A stretch of 64,000 nucleotides of DNA from Mycolicibacterium sp. lyk4-40-TYG-92 (GTDB lineage Bacteria > Actinomycetota > Actinomycetes > Mycobacteriales > Mycobacteriaceae). The DNA is taken from contig NZ_JARVRX010000021.1 of the NCBI RefSeq assembly GCF_030209435.1, positions 62,001 to 126,000 of the forward strand, read 5' to 3'. This document shows, piece by piece, positions 61,307 through 64,000 of this stretch. Position numbers and translations under genes: made by a program. How positions within the stretch are numbered: the stretch's first letter is position 1; each line of letters begins with the position of its first letter. The notes under the pieces are model-generated. The model searched no databases. It was not told where the DNA came from and was given only the letters and a program-made list of their open reading frames with translations.

Positions 61307-63064
61307 TCAGGGCGCGGCGTGCTCCTGCTGCGCCGCCTCCAACAGCTCGCGGGCATGTGCGCGACCACTGTCGGTGTCGCCGAGACCGGCCAGCATGCGG
61401 GCCAACTCGGCGACCCGGTCGTCGTCCTCGAGGCGGACGACGCGGCTCGACTTCGGGCCGCTCTCCACCACCAGGTGCACGTCGCCGTAGGCCGCGACCT
61501 GCGGTAGGTGCGTCACGACGATCACCTGGTGCGTACGGGCGAGCCGGGCCAGCCGCTTGCCGATCTGCACCGCGGCGCGGCCACCGACACCGGCGTCGAC
61601 CTCGTCGAACACCATGGTGGTGCCCTCGGCGGACGCCGACAGCACCACTTCGAGCGCCAGCATCACGCGCGACAATTCACCGCCCGATGCGCTCTTGGCC
61701 AGCGGCAGCACGTCCGAGCCGCTGTGCGGCGTGAAACCGAATTCGACGGCGTCGACGCCGTCGTGGCCGGCGTGCACCTTGGTGCCGTCCGGCAAGGTCA
61801 GCGGTGCACTGTCGTCGGCGCGTGCCTCCAGTGGCGACACCGTGATGCTGAATCCGGCGCCGCCCATCGCCAGTCCGGCGAGCTCAGCGGTCACCGCCTT
61901 CGCCAGGGACTTCGACGCCTTGGTGCGGGCCTTCGTGATCTCGGCAGCAGCCAGGGCCACCTTGTCGTGCCGTTCGTCGACCTGCTTCTGCAGCTCGGCC
62001 AAGGCCTCTTCCGAGACGTCGAGCTGCGACAGCCGCTGGCGGGCGTCGGCAGCCCACTGCAGCACCCCGTCGATGTCCGCGGCGTACTTGCGGGTGAGGT
62101 TGCGCAGCTCGGCCTGCCGGGCCAGCTTCGTTTCCAAAGTGCTTGCGTCGCTGGGCAACTCGGAAAGGTAGTCCCCCAGTTCACCGGACACGTCGCCGAG
62201 CACCGCCAGCGCCTCGCTCAGCCGGTCACCGAGGGCGCGCAGCACGGCGTCGTCCGTGGCCGACAACACCGACTTGGCCTGCGCCGCGGCGTCGAGCGCC
62301 GAGGCGGCGTCGTCCGACGGGCCGTCGCCGAGTTCCCCGGACAGCGCGGCCCGGGCGGTCTGCGCCGCATCCCGCAGGGCGTCCAGCTCCGACAGCCGGC
62401 GGATATCGGCCACCAACGCGTCATCCTCGCCGGCCTCCGGCGCGACCGCATCGATCTCCCCCAGACCGAACTGCAGCCGGTCGGCCTCCAACGCGAGATC
62501 CCGTGCGCGGTTCCGCCGGTCGATCAAATCCCTTCGGGCGCTGAGCCATTCGTCCCGCAGTTTGCGGTACTTGGCCAGCAGTCCCGTCACGTCGACGTAG
62601 CGGTCCAGCGCGCCGCGCTGCTCGTCGGGGCGCATCAGGCGCAACTGATCGTTCTGTCCGTGCAGCGCCAGCAGTTCCGTGGTGAACGTCGCCAGTGATT
62701 TCGCCGGCACACTGCGCCCGCCCAGGTACGCGCGCGACGGACCGTCCTTGCTCACCGACCGCGCGGCGATGACGCTGCCATCGTCGTCGCGGTCTGCACC
62801 CGAAGCCTCGAGAATCTCGTCGACGCGATCGGATACGCCGTCACCGAGTTCGGTTGTGGTGAACCGGCCTTCGACGACCGCGCGGGCCGAACCCGAACGT
62901 ACCCGGCTGGGGTCGGCGCGCGCGCCGCCCAGCAGATGCAGGCTCGTGACCACCATGGTCTTACCGGTTCCGGTCTCCCCGGTCAGCACAGTCAGACCAC
63001 GACCGAATTCGGCAGTGGCCGCACTGATGGCGCCCAGCGCCTCGATGCGAATCTCGGTCAGCAT
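61307..63064 (-). CDS. recN: DNA repair protein RecN
   Basis: 585 residues from ATG 63062-63064, overlapping the nadK stop by one base (TAATG). SMC-like: Walker A GETGTGKTM, coiled-coil arms (about 155-360), Walker B region VFDEVDAGVGG with signature SGGELSRVMLALE. Acts early in double-strand break repair. Confidence 0.97.
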   Translation of the reverse strand: MLTEIRIEALGAISAATAEFGRGLTVLTGETGTGKTMVVTSLHLLGGARADPSRVRSGSARAVVEGRFTTTELGDGVSDRVDEILEASGADRDDDGSVIAARSVSKDGPSRAYLGGRSVPAKSLATFTTELLALHGQNDQLRLMRPDEQRGALDRYVDVTGLLAKYRKLRDEWLSARRDLIDRRNRARDLALEADRLQFGLGEIDAVAPEAGEDDALVADIRRLSELDALRDAAQTARAALSGELGDGPSDDAASALDAAAQAKSVLSATDDAVLRALGDRLSEALAVLGDVSGELGDYLSELPSDASTLETKLARQAELRNLTRKYAADIDGVLQWAADARQRLSQLDVSEEALAELQKQVDERHDKVALAAAEITKARTKASKSLAKAVTAELAGLAMGGAGFSITVSPLEARADDSAPLTLPDGTKVHAGHDGVDAVEFGFTPHSGSDVLPLAKSASGGELSRVMLALEVVLSASAEGTTMVFDEVDAGVGGRAAVQIGKRLARLARTHQVIVVTHLPQVAAYGDVHLVVESGPKSSRVVRLEDDDRVAELARMLAGLGDTDSGRAHARELLEAAQQEHAAP

Positions 63065-63987
63065 TACTGGCCGCGCCACCCTTTCACCGGCAACCGGAAC
63101 TTGCGCACCAAACGGTCAGAGAACGGGGCGCTGTCGAGACGAACCCATTTCAGCGAGACATCGCAGCGGGTGACCTCCAGCCGGCCGCCGGCCGGGACCA
63201 CCATCTGGCGACGGCCGTCGCAGAACACCATGGCGTCATTGTTGCCTGCCTCGACCTCGATCGCGATCGATGCGTCGGGGCTGGTGACCATGGGACGGGC
63301 GAACAGGGCGTGAGCGTTGTTGGGTACCACCAGGATTGCTTCCAGGTCCGGCCACAGGATCGGGCCGCCCGCCGAGAAGGCATACGCCGTCGAGCCGGTG
63401 GGGGCCGAAACCAGCACACCGTCGCAGCCGAACGCCGACACCGGACGGCCGTCGACCTCCAGCACCACATTCAGCACACCGAACCGGCTGCTCTTCTCCA
63501 AGCTGGCTTCGTTGAGCGCCCAGCCGCGCTGCACGACCTCGCCGTCGACGCGCACCCCGATGTCCAGCGTCATCCGCTCTTCGACCCGGTAGTCCTTGTC
63601 GATGATGCGCTCGAGCACGTGGTCAATGGCCTCGGCCTCGGCTTCCGCCAGGAACCCGATGTGTCCGAGGTTGACCCCGACGACGGGGATCTCGGCATTG
63701 CGGGCGAGTTCGGCGGCCCGCAGGAAGGTGCCGTCACCGCCGAGCACCAGGACCAGTTCACAGCCCTCGGCCGCGTGGCTGTCCGGGTCGACGACCGTGA
63801 TGTCGACACCCATCGCGCGCATGTGGTCCGGCGAGAGATGCAAAGCGCCCCGGTCGACGGCCTCGGCTGCGAGCACTCGCAGACCGATTCCGTTGTCGCC
63901 CAGCACTTTTTCCACTCGGGTCGCGGTTTCGGTGGCTTCGTCGCGGCCGGTGTGGATCACCAGCAGGACAGTTCGTTCGAGCGTCAC
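63064..63987 (-). CDS. nadK: NAD kinase
   Basis: 307 residues from GTG 63985-63987. [11 protein letters not shown] (nucleotide loop), [30 protein letters not shown]: all NAD kinase signatures. Makes NADP from NAD; mycobacterial enzyme also uses polyphosphate. Upstream neighbour, by conserved order, should be tlyA. Confidence 0.97.
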   Translation of the reverse strand: MTLERTVLLVIHTGRDEATETATRVEKVLGDNGIGLRVLAAEAVDRGALHLSPDHMRAMGVDITVVDPDSHAAEGCELVLVLGGDGTFLRAAELARNAEIPVVGVNLGHIGFLAEAEAEAIDHVLERIIDKDYRVEERMTLDIGVRVDGEVVQRGWALNEASLEKSSRFGVLNVVLEVDGRPVSAFGCDGVLVSAPTGSTAYAFSAGGPILWPDLEAILVVPNNAHALFARPMVTSPDASIAIEVEAGNNDAMVFCDGRRQMVVPAGGRLEVTRCDVSLKWVRLDSAPFSDRLVRKFRLPVKGWRGQ

Positions 63988-64000
63988 TGCGGCCCCTCGG
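63984..64000 (-). CDS. Possible 3' end of the upstream gene (tlyA by conserved order)
   Basis: The last four codons plus stop (EGPQ, then TGA at 63984-63986) can be read in the frame that overlaps the nadK GTG (GTGA). In M. tuberculosis tlyA precedes ppnK directly. Too short to identify by itself. Confidence 0.3.

Noticed and set aside
60346-61368. Antisense frame over the PNPOx-like gene
   Set aside because: No recognisable domain; the sense gene has split-barrel motifs and follows the VOC gene closely.

Overview
The window is a high-GC actinobacterial chromosome, most likely a fast-growing Mycobacterium (Mycolicibacterium-type). The last 17 kb reads, on the minus strand, nadK-recN-steA-mctB-pyrG-NUDIX-xerD-parA-scpA-scpB-rluB-cmk-der-tRNA-Pro. 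This is the gene order I know from the M. tuberculosis Rv1694-Rv1713 block, without the PPE genes. DosR-type promoters, UdgX, a mycolic-acid-layer esterase (LysB-like) and several small mycobacterial secreted proteins agree with this. All calls come from reading the sequence; no database search was run.

Layout. (1) 1-3.0 kb: the start of a phosphoketolase and two tandem universal stress proteins, each with a DosR-like box at the same distance upstream, plus a remnant of a third. (2) 3.1-18.4 kb: accessory metabolism. It holds a P450, a methyltransferase, a hydrolase, a divergent PadR regulator/nitronate monooxygenase pair with two matching palindromic operators, a three-gene acyl-CoA operon, a deazaflavin-type reductase, an SDR-DUF2867 protein, a SOUL/TspO pair, UdgX and a LOG-family protein. 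(3) 18.4-29.2 kb: a LuxR-type AAA regulator beside what looks like a chromosomal envelope-lysis cassette. The cassette has a LysA-like NlpC/P60 + GH25 enzyme, a four-segment membrane protein, a 1010-residue patatin phospholipase and a LysB-like esterase with a peptidoglycan-binding domain. Three copies of one 18-bp palindrome sit at its promoters. No phage structural genes accompany it.

(4) 30.8-46.8 kb: a 16-kb integrated element in the 3' end of tRNA-Pro(GGG), bounded by a 46-bp identical direct repeat. It carries an arm-domain integrase and an excisionase at the right end. At the left end are a second XerC/D-like recombinase and a CAU tRNA. A leftward operon encodes Zn-finger, WhiB, two paralogous Cys proteins, an HTH protein, HK97 prohead protease, a tail assembly chaperone-like protein and a 1.57-kaa tape measure protein. 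Terminase, portal, capsid, major tail and lysis genes are absent, so it is either a deletion-derived prophage remnant or a phage satellite. A cluster of five TGTCC-N-GGACA palindromes marks its control region, and shared 12-bp and TTTACGTC repeats mark the attachment arms.

(5) 46.7-64 kb: housekeeping. parA, scpA, scpB, rluB, cmk and der form one tightly overlapping operon, linking chromosome segregation to ribosome and nucleotide functions. pyrG, NUDIX and xerD are coupled, as are steA/mctB and nadK/recN. A short CGNR / glyoxalase / pyridoxamine-oxidase-like island is inserted between steA and recN.
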